The notes: generated by a model from the sequence alone, not told the origin. 64,000 bases of DNA from BJHL01 sp040378885 (GCA_046316615.1 JBKDAN010000054.1:8161-72160), one strand, 5' to 3'. Shown: positions 33,274-42,421, numbered from the stretch's first letter. A program made the numbers and translations.

Positions 33274-35376
33274 ATGCTCTCCCGCCGCCTCGCCACGTCT
33301 CGCCAGATTGATCAATACAACCAGCGTCGCAAGAGCGACGCCCAGTGGGCGACCAAAGCAGACGACAAAGGCCGCGTCGGCTGGCGAAAGGCTGGCAAAC
33401 CCACACGCGGCTTCTGGCAGCTCTTCCGCGCCTTCTGGCAGCAGTGCGCAGGTCACACCGGCTATATCTATCTCGCCCTCGTCACCGTCACCATCATGAC
33501 GTTGATCTCCCTGGTGCTGCCCGCAGCCACCAAGGTCGCCATCGACTACATCATCACCGACGCTCCAGGCCCCGCAGGCTTGCCCAAGCGCGTGCTCGAA
33601 CTGCTCAACGTCAGCGTCGCCGAAGTCGAGAACTATCGCAAACAACTCTTGTGGTGGTTGGGCGGAGTCATGGTCGCCCTCTCCGCTATCGCCGTCTTCG
33701 TGGGCATCGTGGGCCGCTGGCAAATGACCCGCGTCACCAAGCGCGTGCAAGTCGCCATGCGCCGCCGCGCCTTTCACCACGCCATCCAACTGCCGCTGCA
33801 CCGCATTCAGCACTACAAGTCAGGCGGCATGTCCAGCCTGCTGCGAGAAGACGCCGGCCTCGCCGGTGAGCTCCTCTTCAGCATGATCTACAACCCCTGG
33901 CGCGCCATCATCACGCTCTTGGGCACGCTCATCATCCTCGCCTTCACCGATTGGCGCCTGCTCGCGGGCGGCCTGCTCTGCATTCCCGCTGTCTGGGTCA
34001 CCCACAAGACCTGGATCAGCAAAATCCGCCCGCTTTTCCGTGATGCCAAGCAAATCCGCCAGCAGGTCGATGCCCACGCCACCGAAGCCTTCGGCGGCTT
34101 GCGCGTCGTCCGCGGCTTTGGTCGCAGCCGCAGCGAGAACGCTCGCTTCGTGAGCGGCCAGCACATGATGACGCGCATCGAGATCATCACCTGGTGGTGG
34201 TCGCGCATCGTTGAGATCGCGTGGGGCCTGCTCATCCCCATCGCCAGTGCAGGCGTCATGATCTACGGCGGCATCGCTGTCATGGAGAAATCGCTGACCA
34301 TCGGCGATCTCATGATGTTCCTCACCTACCTGCTCATGCTGCTGGGCCCGCTCGAAACCCTCACCAGCACCGCCGCGAACATCCAGAGCAACCTCGCCGC
34401 GCTTGATCGCGTCCTCTCTCTTCTCGATGAAGAGAAAGAGTTCGTCAGCGACAAGCCCACCATCGACGTCGATCGCGCCACCGCCCGCGGTCAGATCGAA
34501 CTCCGCAACGTCAGTTTCGTCTATCCCACGCGCGGCAGCAACAACAACGAACCAGACAGCCAGCGAGAAGCACCGACGCCAAACGCAAACGCAAACGCAA
34601 ACGGAAACATCGCGGATGCCGCCGAGAAAGCAACGAGCGCAGCGACTCAAGCGAAAGCAGCGAACACCAAGCCGCGCGAAGTCCTGTCAAACATCAACCT
34701 CCTCGCCAAACCCGGCCAAACCATCGCCCTCGTCGGCCCCAGCGGCGCGGGCAAAACCACCCTCTGCAATCTCGTTGCCCGCTTCTACGACCCCACCCAA
34801 GGCGACGTTTACCTCGACGGCGTCAACCTCCGCGACATCTCCATCGCCAGCTACCGCAGCCTGCTCGGCATCGTCGAGCAAGACGTCTTCCTCTTCGACG
34901 GCACTATCGCCGAGAACATCGCGTACGGCCGGCGCGACGCCACGCAAGCCGAGATCATCGCCGCCGCCCAAGCCGCGCACGCCCACGGATTCATCACCGA
35001 AACCGAGAAGGGCTACCAAACCATGATCGGCGAACGCGGCGTGCGCCTCTCAGGCGGCCAGAAGCAACGCATCGCCATCGCGCGAGCCATCCTCGCTGAT
35101 CCGCTCATCCTCATCCTCGACGAAGCCACCAGCAACCTCGACAGCGAAAGCGAACAACTCATCCAGCAAAGCCTCGCAACGCTGATGAAGAACCGCACCA
35201 GCTTCGTCATCGCCCACCGCCTCAGCACCATCCGCCACGCCGACAGCATCGTCGTGCTGGAACAAGGCCGCATCGTCGAGCAAGGCCCGCACGACCAACT
35301 CGCCAGTAGCGCAGGCATGTACGCTCACCTCCTCAGCCTCCAAAGCCAAGCCCCGCGCGTGCTCGTCGACGACTGA
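33274..35376 (+). CDS. ABC exporter half-transporter (MsbA/lipid-type) with a long insertion in the nucleotide-binding domain
   Basis: 700 residues. Six transmembrane helices (about residues 60-370) are followed by an ATPase with Walker A GPSGAGKTT, signature LSGGQKQRIAIARA and Walker B LILILDEATSNLD. Type IV exporters of this kind work as homo- or heterodimers and flip lipids or export peptides. Between the strand NVSFVYP and the strand VLSNINL, where about seven residues are normal, some 50 Asn/Ala/Thr-rich residues are inserted (about 421-469), partly from a GCAAAC hexanucleotide run. The substrate is unknown. Confidence 0.92.
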   Translation: MLSRRLATSRQIDQYNQRRKSDAQWATKADDKGRVGWRKAGKPTRGFWQLFRAFWQQCAGHTGYIYLALVTVTIMTLISLVLPAATKVAIDYIITDAPGPAGLPKRVLELLNVSVAEVENYRKQLLWWLGGVMVALSAIAVFVGIVGRWQMTRVTKRVQVAMRRRAFHHAIQLPLHRIQHYKSGGMSSLLREDAGLAGELLFSMIYNPWRAIITLLGTLIILAFTDWRLLAGGLLCIPAVWVTHKTWISKIRPLFRDAKQIRQQVDAHATEAFGGLRVVRGFGRSRSENARFVSGQHMMTRIEIITWWWSRIVEIAWGLLIPIASAGVMIYGGIAVMEKSLTIGDLMMFLTYLLMLLGPLETLTSTAANIQSNLAALDRVLSLLDEEKEFVSDKPTIDVDRATARGQIELRNVSFVYPTRGSNNNEPDSQREAPTPNANANANGNIADAAEKATSAATQAKAANTKPREVLSNINLLAKPGQTIALVGPSGAGKTTLCNLVARFYDPTQGDVYLDGVNLRDISIASYRSLLGIVEQDVFLFDGTIAENIAYGRRDATQAEIIAAAQAAHAHGFITETEKGYQTMIGERGVRLSGGQKQRIAIARAILADPLILILDEATSNLDSESEQLIQQSLATLMKNRTSFVIAHRLSTIRHADSIVVLEQGRIVEQGPHDQLASSAGMYAHLLSLQSQAPRVLVDD
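34577..34609 (+). repeat. GCAAAC hexanucleotide repeat inside the ABC exporter gene
   Basis: About four to five consecutive copies of a GCAAAC/AACGCA unit encode alternating Asn-Ala residues. Changes in copy number would keep the frame and alter only linker length. Confidence 0.7.
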
Positions 35377-35394
35377 TCGTGCACCTTCGTTCAC

Positions 35395-35535
35395 CACCCA
35401 GACGCAGAGACACCCAGACGCAGAAACACAGAGCGTTGACGTGGTGCAAAGCATGAAATCGCTGCGTCAATACACATCGCATCCCACCCCGCATCCCGTC
35501 TCCCCTCTGTGTCTCTGCGCCTCTGCGGTGGATCA
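35395..35535. repeat. Inverted CGCAGA(G)ACACAGAG repeat pair
   Basis: Left arm CGCAGAAACACAGAG (35421-35435) and right arm CTCTGTGTCTCTGCGCC (about 35506-35522) are complementary in pattern and separated by about 70 bases, between the exporter and the kinase-like gene. Confidence 0.6.
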
Positions 35536-35592
35536 AACGCCACGCAGCCCGCTCACCCGCACGGCCTCTCAAATCCGGTGTACGCTTTTGCA

Positions 35593-36630
35593 ATGCCCCA
35601 CGCGGATGCCGCACACGATGGCGCTTCGTTCTCCGGCCTCGCCGGCGCTCTCGAACCCGTGTTGCATGAAGTCTGCGAAGGTCGCCTGGGCCCCGTCGAG
35701 TGGTTCCACGCCGCATGGCAGCGGGGCGGCGCGAGCACCGGCTTCGCCACCTATCGCATTGGCAGCAACATCGTTCCCGTCCTCGTGAAGTTCCCCATCG
35801 GACCCGTCGAGTACGACTGGACCACGCGCCTGGGCTGTGTCACGCCTTGCACCATGTGCGATGATCACAACGCCTACGCCGCCGCGCACGATCGCTGCAC
35901 GCCGCGCGTCCTCGCCCACGGCACACAACTGGGCGACTACGACTTCGCCTGGATCGTCACCGAGCGCCTGGCGGGAGATCATCTTCCGCGCCACATGAGT
36001 GAACAGCTCGTGACCGAGCTCATGCGCCGCCTGCTGCACTTTCACATGTCCACTGCCGCAGCATCGCCCGTCACAGGCACGCACAAGAGCCCCGACTGGC
36101 TCATGCTGCTCGAACGCGCCCGCCGCCTCAGCCACGAGCACGCCATCCCCGAGTTCCAGAAGTGGAACCTCGCCATCCGCCATGTCGTCAAGCACCTCCC
36201 CAGCCTCAAAGCCCGCTGGGAAGCCCGCACCGTCGACACCTGGTGTCACGGCGATCTCCACGTCGCCAACGCCCTGCGCCGTGTCGCCCCCGGGTGCACT
36301 CTCGCCGCACCGGGCGAAGGCCCCTGCGTCCTTATTGATCTCGCCCTCGTCCACCCGGGCAACTGGATCGAAGACGCCCTCTACCTCGAGCGTCAGTACT
36401 GGGGGCACGAAGACTGGATCGCCCACGCCAAACCCCTCAGCATCCTCGCCCGCCTCCGCCGCGAAGCCGGCCTGCCCACCTCAGGCGACTACAACGAACT
36501 CGCCAACCTCCGCCGCATCCTCATGGCCGCCTGCGCCCCCGCCCTCATCGGCAACGAAGGCGGCAACCAGAAGTACCTCCACTCCGCCCTGATCCACGTG
36601 GAGAAGCTGCTGCCGATGGTCGTGCACTAG
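35593..36630 (+). CDS. Aminoglycoside-phosphotransferase-fold kinase-like protein
   Basis: 345 residues from the ATG at 35593. The catalytic loop WCHGDLHVANAL (HGDxxxxN) and the metal-binding Asp in CVLIDLALVHPGNW are clear, so the APH/choline-kinase fold is probably active. It also has a TPCTMCDDHN segment with two cysteines not usual in the family. The substrate is likely a small alcohol, amino sugar or lipid head group. Resistance is not implied: the gene has native codon use and no mobile context. Confidence 0.82.
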   Translation: MPHADAAHDGASFSGLAGALEPVLHEVCEGRLGPVEWFHAAWQRGGASTGFATYRIGSNIVPVLVKFPIGPVEYDWTTRLGCVTPCTMCDDHNAYAAAHDRCTPRVLAHGTQLGDYDFAWIVTERLAGDHLPRHMSEQLVTELMRRLLHFHMSTAAASPVTGTHKSPDWLMLLERARRLSHEHAIPEFQKWNLAIRHVVKHLPSLKARWEARTVDTWCHGDLHVANALRRVAPGCTLAAPGEGPCVLIDLALVHPGNWIEDALYLERQYWGHEDWIAHAKPLSILARLRREAGLPTSGDYNELANLRRILMAACAPALIGNEGGNQKYLHSALIHVEKLLPMVVH

Positions 36631-36827
36631 AACCGACCCGCTTGGGCGTCAGACGGGTGCAATAACCACAGAAACTGGGGGTGTGTTCCCCCTCTTCCTG
36701 TAGATTCAACGCCATTCAGCCCGTACCAGCACCCTTTCGCCATTTGCGGGACCGGTTCGGGTGTACCATCCCGCTGCGCAGCTTACGGCTGTTCGTCCCG
36801 GCTGCGCGCACAAGGGAGGCTTGCGCT

Positions 36828-37007
36828 ATGGATGAATTCACACAATTGGAACAACTCGTTGCCCAGTCCAAAGACGACTGGCTGAAGTGGAAGGGTGGCA
36901 ACAAGACCGCCGGCACCCGCGTCCGCAAGTCCATGCAGGACATCAAGGCCCAGGCCCAGGCCATTCGCGAAAAGGTGCTCGAAGCACGCGAAGAAAAGCC
37001 CGAGTGA
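36828..37007 (+). CDS. Histone-H1-like (Hc1-type) small protein
   Basis: 59 residues. The WKGGNKTAGTRVRKSMQDIK core matches the KGNKAAGxRVRKxxxxLK signature of bacterial histone-H1-like/Hc1 proteins. The chlamydial form carries a long Lys/Ala-rich basic tail, which is absent here, so only the helical domain remains. It should bind DNA or act as a small nucleoid-associated factor. An inverted repeat (37019-37040) follows the stop. Confidence 0.8.
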   Translation: MDEFTQLEQLVAQSKDDWLKWKGGNKTAGTRVRKSMQDIKAQAQAIREKVLEAREEKPE

Positions 37008-37018
37008 TCCTCTCCGTT

Positions 37019-37040
37019 GACGCGGCCTGACCGCCGCGTC
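37019..37040 (+). terminator. Weak hairpin after the H1-like gene
   Basis: GACGCGG / CCGCGTC with an eight-base loop; only a poor T-run follows, so termination may be partial. Confidence 0.4.
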
Positions 37041-37050
37041 CGCATTCCTT

Positions 37051-37059
37051 TGGTACACT
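37051..37059 (+). promoter_or_regulatory. Extended -10 box of the FabZ-like gene
   Basis: TGGTACACT, followed by GC, is an extended -10 sequence nearly identical to that of the DUF190 gene. Confidence 0.45.
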
Positions 37060-37207
37060 GCTCGGGGCGAAGCCGTCAAACCTTCGGCGCTGGCCGACGG
37101 TGCCTGCGGCGTGTTCGTGGGTGTTCTCCCTGGGTTGTCTCATGGAACAGACTTCATCTTCATCGGCGGCTACCTCCACTGGGCAAACTGGTCTTTCCTC
37201 CAGCGTG

Positions 37208-37693
37208 ATGCCCTTTGATCTCGGTCCGATCGACTTCTCCAAGATTGCCATCAGCAAGGCTGACGTCGAAAAGCTCATCCCGCACCGCGGCCTCATGAGC
37301 CTCCTCGACGGCATCGTCTGGCACAGCGCCGACTGGATGCAATGCGTCGGCCTCAAGCGCGTCCGCGACAATGAATTCTGGTGCGCGGGCCACTTCCCCG
37401 ACAAGCCCACCTTCCCCGGCGTTCTTATGGTCGAGACCGCCGCACAGCTTGCCGCCTACGCCTTCCTCGCCAACACGGGCGACTCGCGCATCTGCCTGTT
37501 CCTCCGCATCGAAAACTGCACCTTCCGCAACGCCGTCATGCCCGGCACCGATCTCTTCATCGTCAACAACGGCGTGAAGCGCCAACGCAAGCGCTTCGTC
37601 ACCGACGTTTACGGGCTCATCGGCGGCCCCACCGGCAAACGCGCTTTCGAAGCCACCCTCACCGGCATGACCGTCGAAGGCACCGAGTATTGA
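37208..37693 (+). CDS. FabZ-like 3-hydroxyacyl-ACP dehydratase
   Basis: 161 residues from the ATG at 37208, where the family-type start MPFDLGPIDFSKI begins; an upstream ATG at 37142 would add a Ser/Thr-rich run. The hot-dog active-site helix region GHFPDKPTFPGVLMVETAAQ carries the catalytic His and Glu. It would dehydrate 3-hydroxyacyl-ACP in fatty-acid synthesis or in a related lipid pathway. The neighbour downstream is a patatin lipase. Confidence 0.85.
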   Translation: MPFDLGPIDFSKIAISKADVEKLIPHRGLMSLLDGIVWHSADWMQCVGLKRVRDNEFWCAGHFPDKPTFPGVLMVETAAQLAAYAFLANTGDSRICLFLRIENCTFRNAVMPGTDLFIVNNGVKRQRKRFVTDVYGLIGGPTGKRAFEATLTGMTVEGTEY

Positions 37694-37745
37694 CCTCCGG
37701 TAGCGTGCGAAGCTCTTTCGCACGCTGCACGCAAGGACACCCTGC

Positions 37746-38957
37746 ATGAGATCGTTTCGCTCCGCGGTCGCGCTGATCTCGCTCGCTGTCCTCACCACCA
37801 TGCTGGGCGCCTGTCGCGGCGTCGAACGCAAAACCCTCGACACCGACGAACTGATCGGCCGTCGCGAGGCCTCACGCGAGCGCTATCACGCCGTCACCCG
37901 CCAGCGCTTCACCGCCGTCCTCGAGCGCACCCATCGCGAGCTGCTCGAATACCGCGCTGGTCAGCGAGCGCAGCCACCCGTCATCGACTTCCTCGCCATC
38001 TCCGGCGGCGGCGATTGGGGCTCATTTGGCGTCGGTCTCATGCAGGGGTGGCGAACAATCGATCCCGCGCACCCACTGGCGTGGCCTGAGTTTGACGCCG
38101 TCACCGGCGTCAGCACCGGCGCGCTTATCGCGCCCTTCGCCTTCCTGGGTGACGACGCCGCGATGAACACCATCGAGCAGCTCTATCGCAACCCGCGCCG
38201 CGACTGGGTCGTCGATCGCGGCATGTTCTTCTTCCTCCCCTTCAACCTCTCCTTCAAAGTCGTGCCCGGCCTCGAGCGCGACCTGCGCGCGAACATGGAT
38301 CTCGCCCTCGCCCAGCGCATCGCAGGCGAAGGCGAACGCGGTCGCATCCTCGCCGTCAACACCACCGACCTTGACAGTGCAAGCCCGCGCGTCTTCAGCC
38401 TCGTCCTCGAAGCACGCAGAGCCGTCGATGAAGGCGACATGTCGCGCCTCCACGACATCATCCTCGCTTCCGCCGGCATCCCCGGAGCCTTCCCCTATCG
38501 CGATATCGACGGCACCATGTACGTCGATGGTGGCGTCACCGCCAACCTGATCTACGGCGGTCGCTTGCGAGAAAATGAGTCAATCCCCGCCATCTGGAAG
38601 GCGATGTACCCCGATGACCCGGTGCCCAAGGTCCGCTACTGGGTCATCTTCAACAACAAGCTCCGCACGCTGCCCCGCGTCGTCTCCGCACGCTGGCCCG
38701 CCATCGTCACGCGCTCCATTGAGACGTCCATTCGCTCCAGCACCATCACCTCCATTCGCCACCTCATGGCCATGGCCGAGATCTTCCGCCTCAAGTACAA
38801 CGTCGAGGTCGAAGTCCGCGTCGCCGCCGTCCCCGACGAATGGACGCCCGCGGAAGAAGGCGACTTCAGCAAGCGCGTGATGAATGATCTCGCTGACCTG
38901 GGCGAACAAATGGGACGCGATCCGAGCATCTGGATCACCGATGTCGACGACTACTGA
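37746..38957 (+). CDS. Patatin-like phospholipase lipoprotein
   Basis: 403 residues. A lipoprotein signal ends LGAC (Cys23). The patatin catalytic dyad is Ser123 in TGVSTGAL and Asp261 in VDGGVTAN; the oxyanion region is AISGGGDWGSFG. It hydrolyses acyl esters of lipids, here probably at the outer face of the membrane. The WIT-DVDDY end is the natural C-terminus. Confidence 0.9.
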   Translation: MRSFRSAVALISLAVLTTMLGACRGVERKTLDTDELIGRREASRERYHAVTRQRFTAVLERTHRELLEYRAGQRAQPPVIDFLAISGGGDWGSFGVGLMQGWRTIDPAHPLAWPEFDAVTGVSTGALIAPFAFLGDDAAMNTIEQLYRNPRRDWVVDRGMFFFLPFNLSFKVVPGLERDLRANMDLALAQRIAGEGERGRILAVNTTDLDSASPRVFSLVLEARRAVDEGDMSRLHDIILASAGIPGAFPYRDIDGTMYVDGGVTANLIYGGRLRENESIPAIWKAMYPDDPVPKVRYWVIFNNKLRTLPRVVSARWPAIVTRSIETSIRSSTITSIRHLMAMAEIFRLKYNVEVEVRVAAVPDEWTPAEEGDFSKRVMNDLADLGEQMGRDPSIWITDVDDY

Positions 38958-39019
38958 TCCAGCCGCGCCGTCACCGCTGTGCGACATCGACATCTAACTC
39001 TGCGACACCGGAGGTTCTC

Positions 39020-39490
39020 ATGGCCGCTCGTTCCCGCATTGATATCGCCCCCGCAACCCGCGAGAAAGTCACCGCCCTGCTCGTGGATCGTCTCGCCGAC
39101 GCCATCGATCTGCACGCCCGCGCCAAGCACGCGCACTGGAATGTGACTGGTCCCAACTTCATCGCCGTGCACGAACTGCTCGACAAAGTCGCTGACCACG
39201 CCGAGTCCGCCGCCGACGAAATCGCCGAACGCATCCGCGCCCTGGGCCACCACGCCCCCGGCCTGCTGCCCGCCGTCGTCAAAACCTCATCGCTCCCCAC
39301 CTACACCGCCAAAGACGGCCCCGCCCACCTGCCCGCCATCGCCGACTCGCTCGCCGCCTTCGGCAAACTCACCCGCTCCGCCATCGACGCCGCCGACAAA
39401 CTCACCGACAAAGACACCGCCGACCTCTTCACCGGCATCTCGCGCGAGAACGACAAGTTGCTCTGGTTCATCGAGAGCCACCTTGCCTGA
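39020..39490 (+). CDS. dps: Dps-family ferritin-like DNA-protection protein
   Basis: 156 residues. The ferroxidase signature is KHAHWNVTGPNFIAVHELLD plus ADEIAERI: His39, His51, Asp55, Asp66 and Glu70 are placed as in Dps. A GGAGG ribosome site precedes the ATG. Dps dodecamers store iron and shield DNA from peroxide. It is the last gene before the gene-poor stretch at 39.5 kb. Confidence 0.93.
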   Translation: MAARSRIDIAPATREKVTALLVDRLADAIDLHARAKHAHWNVTGPNFIAVHELLDKVADHAESAADEIAERIRALGHHAPGLLPAVVKTSSLPTYTAKDGPAHLPAIADSLAAFGKLTRSAIDAADKLTDKDTADLFTGISRENDKLLWFIESHLA

Positions 39491-39963
39491 TGCATGCGGC
39501 TCGTGCTTTGATGTCCTCTCTGTGCACAACCTCCGCGAAAAAACTCTCTAGCCGAAGCGGTGGGGGAGGCGGCGGATTCTCTGGTGAACACCCGGGTTGG
39601 ACGGTCAGGGTGACGGTGTCGCGACGAGGTTGCCGCACGCCGAAAATGCCTCTGGCGCAGCGCGAGCGGTGTTCAAATACTTCAGCCGTTCCTTTTGCAG
39701 GGTGATTGATGCTCGGAAACTGGTTCACAGCCGGGCGTCTGGACCGCCAGACGGTACGGGGTGGAGAGAGTGGCGAGGTGGTGTTGGGTGGTCAGCTCGA
39801 CCCCGAGCCGTTAACCGGTGGGTTGCAGAGAATGGTTTGCACCAAGACGGCACGGGCATCCGCAAAGCCGGAATCCCGTGGCACGAAGGCGAGGTAGTTT
39901 GTCGTCGAACTCGTGCCACCTGCCTCAAAAGCTGACCGTAGAAGCCAAGATGCTGCAATTAGA
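39491..39963. other. 473-base stretch without a convincing gene
   Basis: No open frame here looks protein-like. The left part is G-rich and featureless; the right part holds repeat R1a. This begins the accessory region. Confidence 0.6.
39829..39925. repeat. Intergenic hairpin repeat R1, copy a
   Basis: GCACGGGCATCCGC...GAATCCCGTGGCAC forms a hairpin. Downstream, GTGGCAC and GTGCCAC form a second one. The same pattern recurs at 40922-41020. Confidence 0.65.
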
Positions 39964-40374
39964 TCATCTCTTAACAAACTTAATGGCGATGCTGTCGTCC
40001 GGAATCCATGTTTCTAACGTATACCCTTTCCCTGCGCGACGAATGTCGAGAGGCTGAAAGCTCACATATACACCGTCGGTTTGCCGCGCATTGTATATGG
40101 ATAGGCGTCCAGCGCTATCGATCTTCCAATTGGCCATAGGAACGTTAACGCAAGGCTCGCTTTGATACGGCGGAGGTGCCAACGCAGTCGGCAGGCACGC
40201 GATGCAACTGCCGTCACTGTCTAGCTGCATGAAAGCTCCACTATCGCTCATTGATGTCGTGGTCCAATACCCGACCATATCGGCTGAACGAGGCGGGTCG
40301 TTGTGACATCCAGTCATGACAGCCATGAATAGTCCGACCATACATCCGACGGCAAGTCGATTTAATTGCAGCAT
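39964..40374 (-). CDS. Small lipoprotein of unknown function
   Basis: 136 residues from the ATG at 40374. The lipoprotein signal ends VMTGC. The mature part is Ser/Thr/Pro-rich with several scattered cysteines (CIACLPT, EPCVNV). The C-terminal half is beta-like (LSIYNARQTDGVYVSFQPL). GC content is lower than in neighbouring genes, suggesting later arrival. No family recognised. Confidence 0.6.
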   Translation of the reverse strand: MLQLNRLAVGCMVGLFMAVMTGCHNDPPRSADMVGYWTTTSMSDSGAFMQLDSDGSCIACLPTALAPPPYQSEPCVNVPMANWKIDSAGRLSIYNARQTDGVYVSFQPLDIRRAGKGYTLETWIPDDSIAIKFVKR

Positions 40375-40638
40375 GGGTTTCCTCCGAACGAAATTCTCGA
40401 CTTCCACTGAATAGACTGCGTTTGCGCGACAGCGGTCCGTTGCAATTGACAAGATTGTTTACACGATTGCCGATGTGCTTCTGATACCACTCCGTGTATC
40501 CGATGACTGGAGGTCGAGTCGCCGACTGCAGCGTCGAGCTATTAGTCACGCGATACGAAATGGTTGCAGTTCCGTCTTTGCAGTCAATATCACTCACTGC
40601 AGATGTCATTCCGTAACTCTCGAGGAACGTTACTGGCG

Positions 40639-40833
40639 GGTGGCATCACCTGAAAATCAATCTGGCGAAGTGCCACAGGCTGCCCGGCTTTGCGGGCAGC
40701 CTGTGTGTCTTTGGTTCTCGCTACCCGCATCATCTCACTAGCTTCCCCGCCGCAGAGCGCCGCGCTTCCATCGCCAGACGCGCCAGCGTCCGGACCAGCC
40801 CAGAAGAACACTTTAGCCCCGGCAGGGGCGAGC
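40639..40833. repeat. Intergenic repeat R2, copy a
   Basis: About 195 bases, repeated in direct orientation at 41741-41935 with roughly 15 differences by eye. It contains a perfect 13-bp hairpin CACAGGCTGCCCG / CGGGCAGCCTGTG with loop GCTTTG-like. Confidence 0.8.
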
Positions 40834-40921
40834 GAATCCAACCCACGCCCCCACCCATTCCCTCCCGCGGAGGCAGCGTTCAACGTTCGCCGCAGTACCA
40901 AGCCGCTTACTGGCATGATTG

Positions 40922-41020
40922 CGAGAATGTGGTGCACCAAGACGCACGGGCATCCGCAGAGTCGGAAGCCCGTGGCACGCAGGCGAGGTCGGGTTGTTGG
41001 CCAAGTTGTGCCACGTGCCA
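40922..41020. repeat. Intergenic hairpin repeat R1, copy b
   Basis: GCACGGGCATCCGCAGAG...GGAAGCCCGTGGCAC parallels copy a at 39.83 kb, again flanked by a GTGCACCAAGACG lead-in. Confidence 0.65.
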
Positions 41021-41110
41021 AGCCGTAATACATCCCCTCCTCAGCGTTTGAATGCAGATCTGCCACGAGCAACTGATTGAGTCAATTCGTGAACTTGCGC
41101 CAGCGATATC

Positions 41111-41674
41111 TCAATCGCAAATGAAGCAGTTGTCGTTGACAAGCTCGCGAGCAAATACATGAAATGTGTCACTTTTTCTAAGAACAACGCCACACTTGAC
41201 AGCAAAGTAAAGCCAAGTTCTCCCGTCCGGCAGTTTCGCAACTCCGCCACCACGTTCGAAAGTAGATTCCTGGTCATTCGTTGAGGACGTCAAGCCATGA
41301 AGACGACGCTTTGCTCCATTCACTCTCAAAATCAATTCGTCATGAAACTCGCGACGGTAAACAAGTGACTCAAGGTACCTCGCTTGCGAATGAAACATCT
41401 CGCATTGCGCTCGAGATGGAGCAACTACTCCGATCACCAATAGCGACGCGCCGTCTTCGCGTAGAAGTATCTTTGCAAAATGCGTCTCGTCCTCACACTC
41501 GACAGGAAGCATGCAAGAACTCCCATCGATCGCGGCCTTAGCTTCATTCATCGAGACGGCCTGGATCGTGATACTATCAGACATGCAATGTGAAGCGTAT
41601 CGGTTCGATCCGCAACCACAAAACGCAATCGTCAAGACCACCAGTACCAAAGCAGCAATAACTTCTCTACACAT
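41111..41674 (-). CDS. AT-rich lipoprotein gene of unknown function
   Basis: 187 residues. The signal peptide ends in a lipobox AFCGC (Cys about residue 21). The mature part has cysteines at SSCMLPVEC and NCFICD. GC content drops to about 40% in places (for example 41161-41220), far below the rest of the window. This marks it as foreign or poorly adapted. It stands alone between repeats R1b and R2b. No family recognised. Confidence 0.65.
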   Translation of the reverse strand: MCREVIAALVLVVLTIAFCGCGSNRYASHCMSDSITIQAVSMNEAKAAIDGSSCMLPVECEDETHFAKILLREDGASLLVIGVVAPSRAQCEMFHSQARYLESLVYRREFHDELILRVNGAKRRLHGLTSSTNDQESTFERGGGVAKLPDGRTWLYFAVKCGVVLRKSDTFHVFARELVNDNCFICD

Positions 41675-41740
41675 CGGGTACCTCAGTCCACTGCAATTCC
41701 ACCACCCGACTTGGGAGATTGAATGTGTGTACGGACGGCA

Positions 41741-41935
41741 GGTGGCACCACCTGAAAATCACTCTGGCGTCGTGCCACAGGCTGCCCGGCTTTGCGGGCT
41801 GCCTGTGTGCCTTTGGTTCTCATTCCCCGCATCATCTCACTCGCTTCCCCGCCGCAGAGCGCCGCGCTTCCATCGCCAGACGTGCCAGCGTCCGGACCAG
41901 CCCAGAAAAACACTCTAGCCCCGGCAGCGGTGAGC
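41741..41935. repeat. Intergenic repeat R2, copy b
   Basis: Second direct copy of the 195-base repeat, 1102 bases after copy a. The hairpin has one mismatch in the stem (GGGCTGCC instead of GGGCAGCC), while the rest is well conserved. Confidence 0.8.
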
Positions 41936-42398
41936 CAACCTCACGCCTAACCAACTCCCATCCCCATCCCCGCCACATGCCTTGATGCCTACGCGATTCT
42001 CTCCACAGGCCTCGCTGCATTCCTGCCTCTCCACGAATGCCGAATGCCGCAACCCACCAACCGCCCACAGCACCACGCGCGCTGTTTCGATGCGGAGAAC
42101 TCCCACACACGGCGCGTTGCGCGCGCACACTTCTCGAAATCTGCACGCGCCGACCACCCTTGTGCGCTCAATCCATGCCCTCAGCCCCGATTCTTCTTGC
42201 ATCACACCAGACATTCTGCGAAAATGCGCATCTGGTGGCCCGTGACGAGTCACCAAGTTCCTCTGTTCGCTTTAAGCGGCGGCAGTCAGCTAGCGGAGTC
42301 GAAGGCGACAAAGCGGCAGACGCGCCCGATGATCGAGCGAATACGGACTTGGTAACAACCGAACCAACCACCAGCGGTCTTGGACGACCTTTGGAGGT

Positions 42399-42421
42399 GG
42401 GCCGCCCGTCCCGGGCGGCCG
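42399..42421. repeat. Strong GC hairpin
   Basis: GGCCGCCCG-TC-CCGGGCGGCC, at least nine paired bases with a tiny loop, in non-coding DNA. Confidence 0.6.

Larger units (their letters stand above)
40375..41110. other. 736-base stretch without a convincing gene
   Basis: This gap contains repeat R2 copy a and repeat R1 copy b. No open frame has protein character. Confidence 0.6.

Noticed and set aside
35593..36630. Antibiotic-resistance aminoglycoside phosphotransferase.
   Set aside because: Only the fold is shared; the gene has native codon use, no mobile-element context and a family-atypical N-terminus, so a housekeeping small-molecule kinase is more likely.
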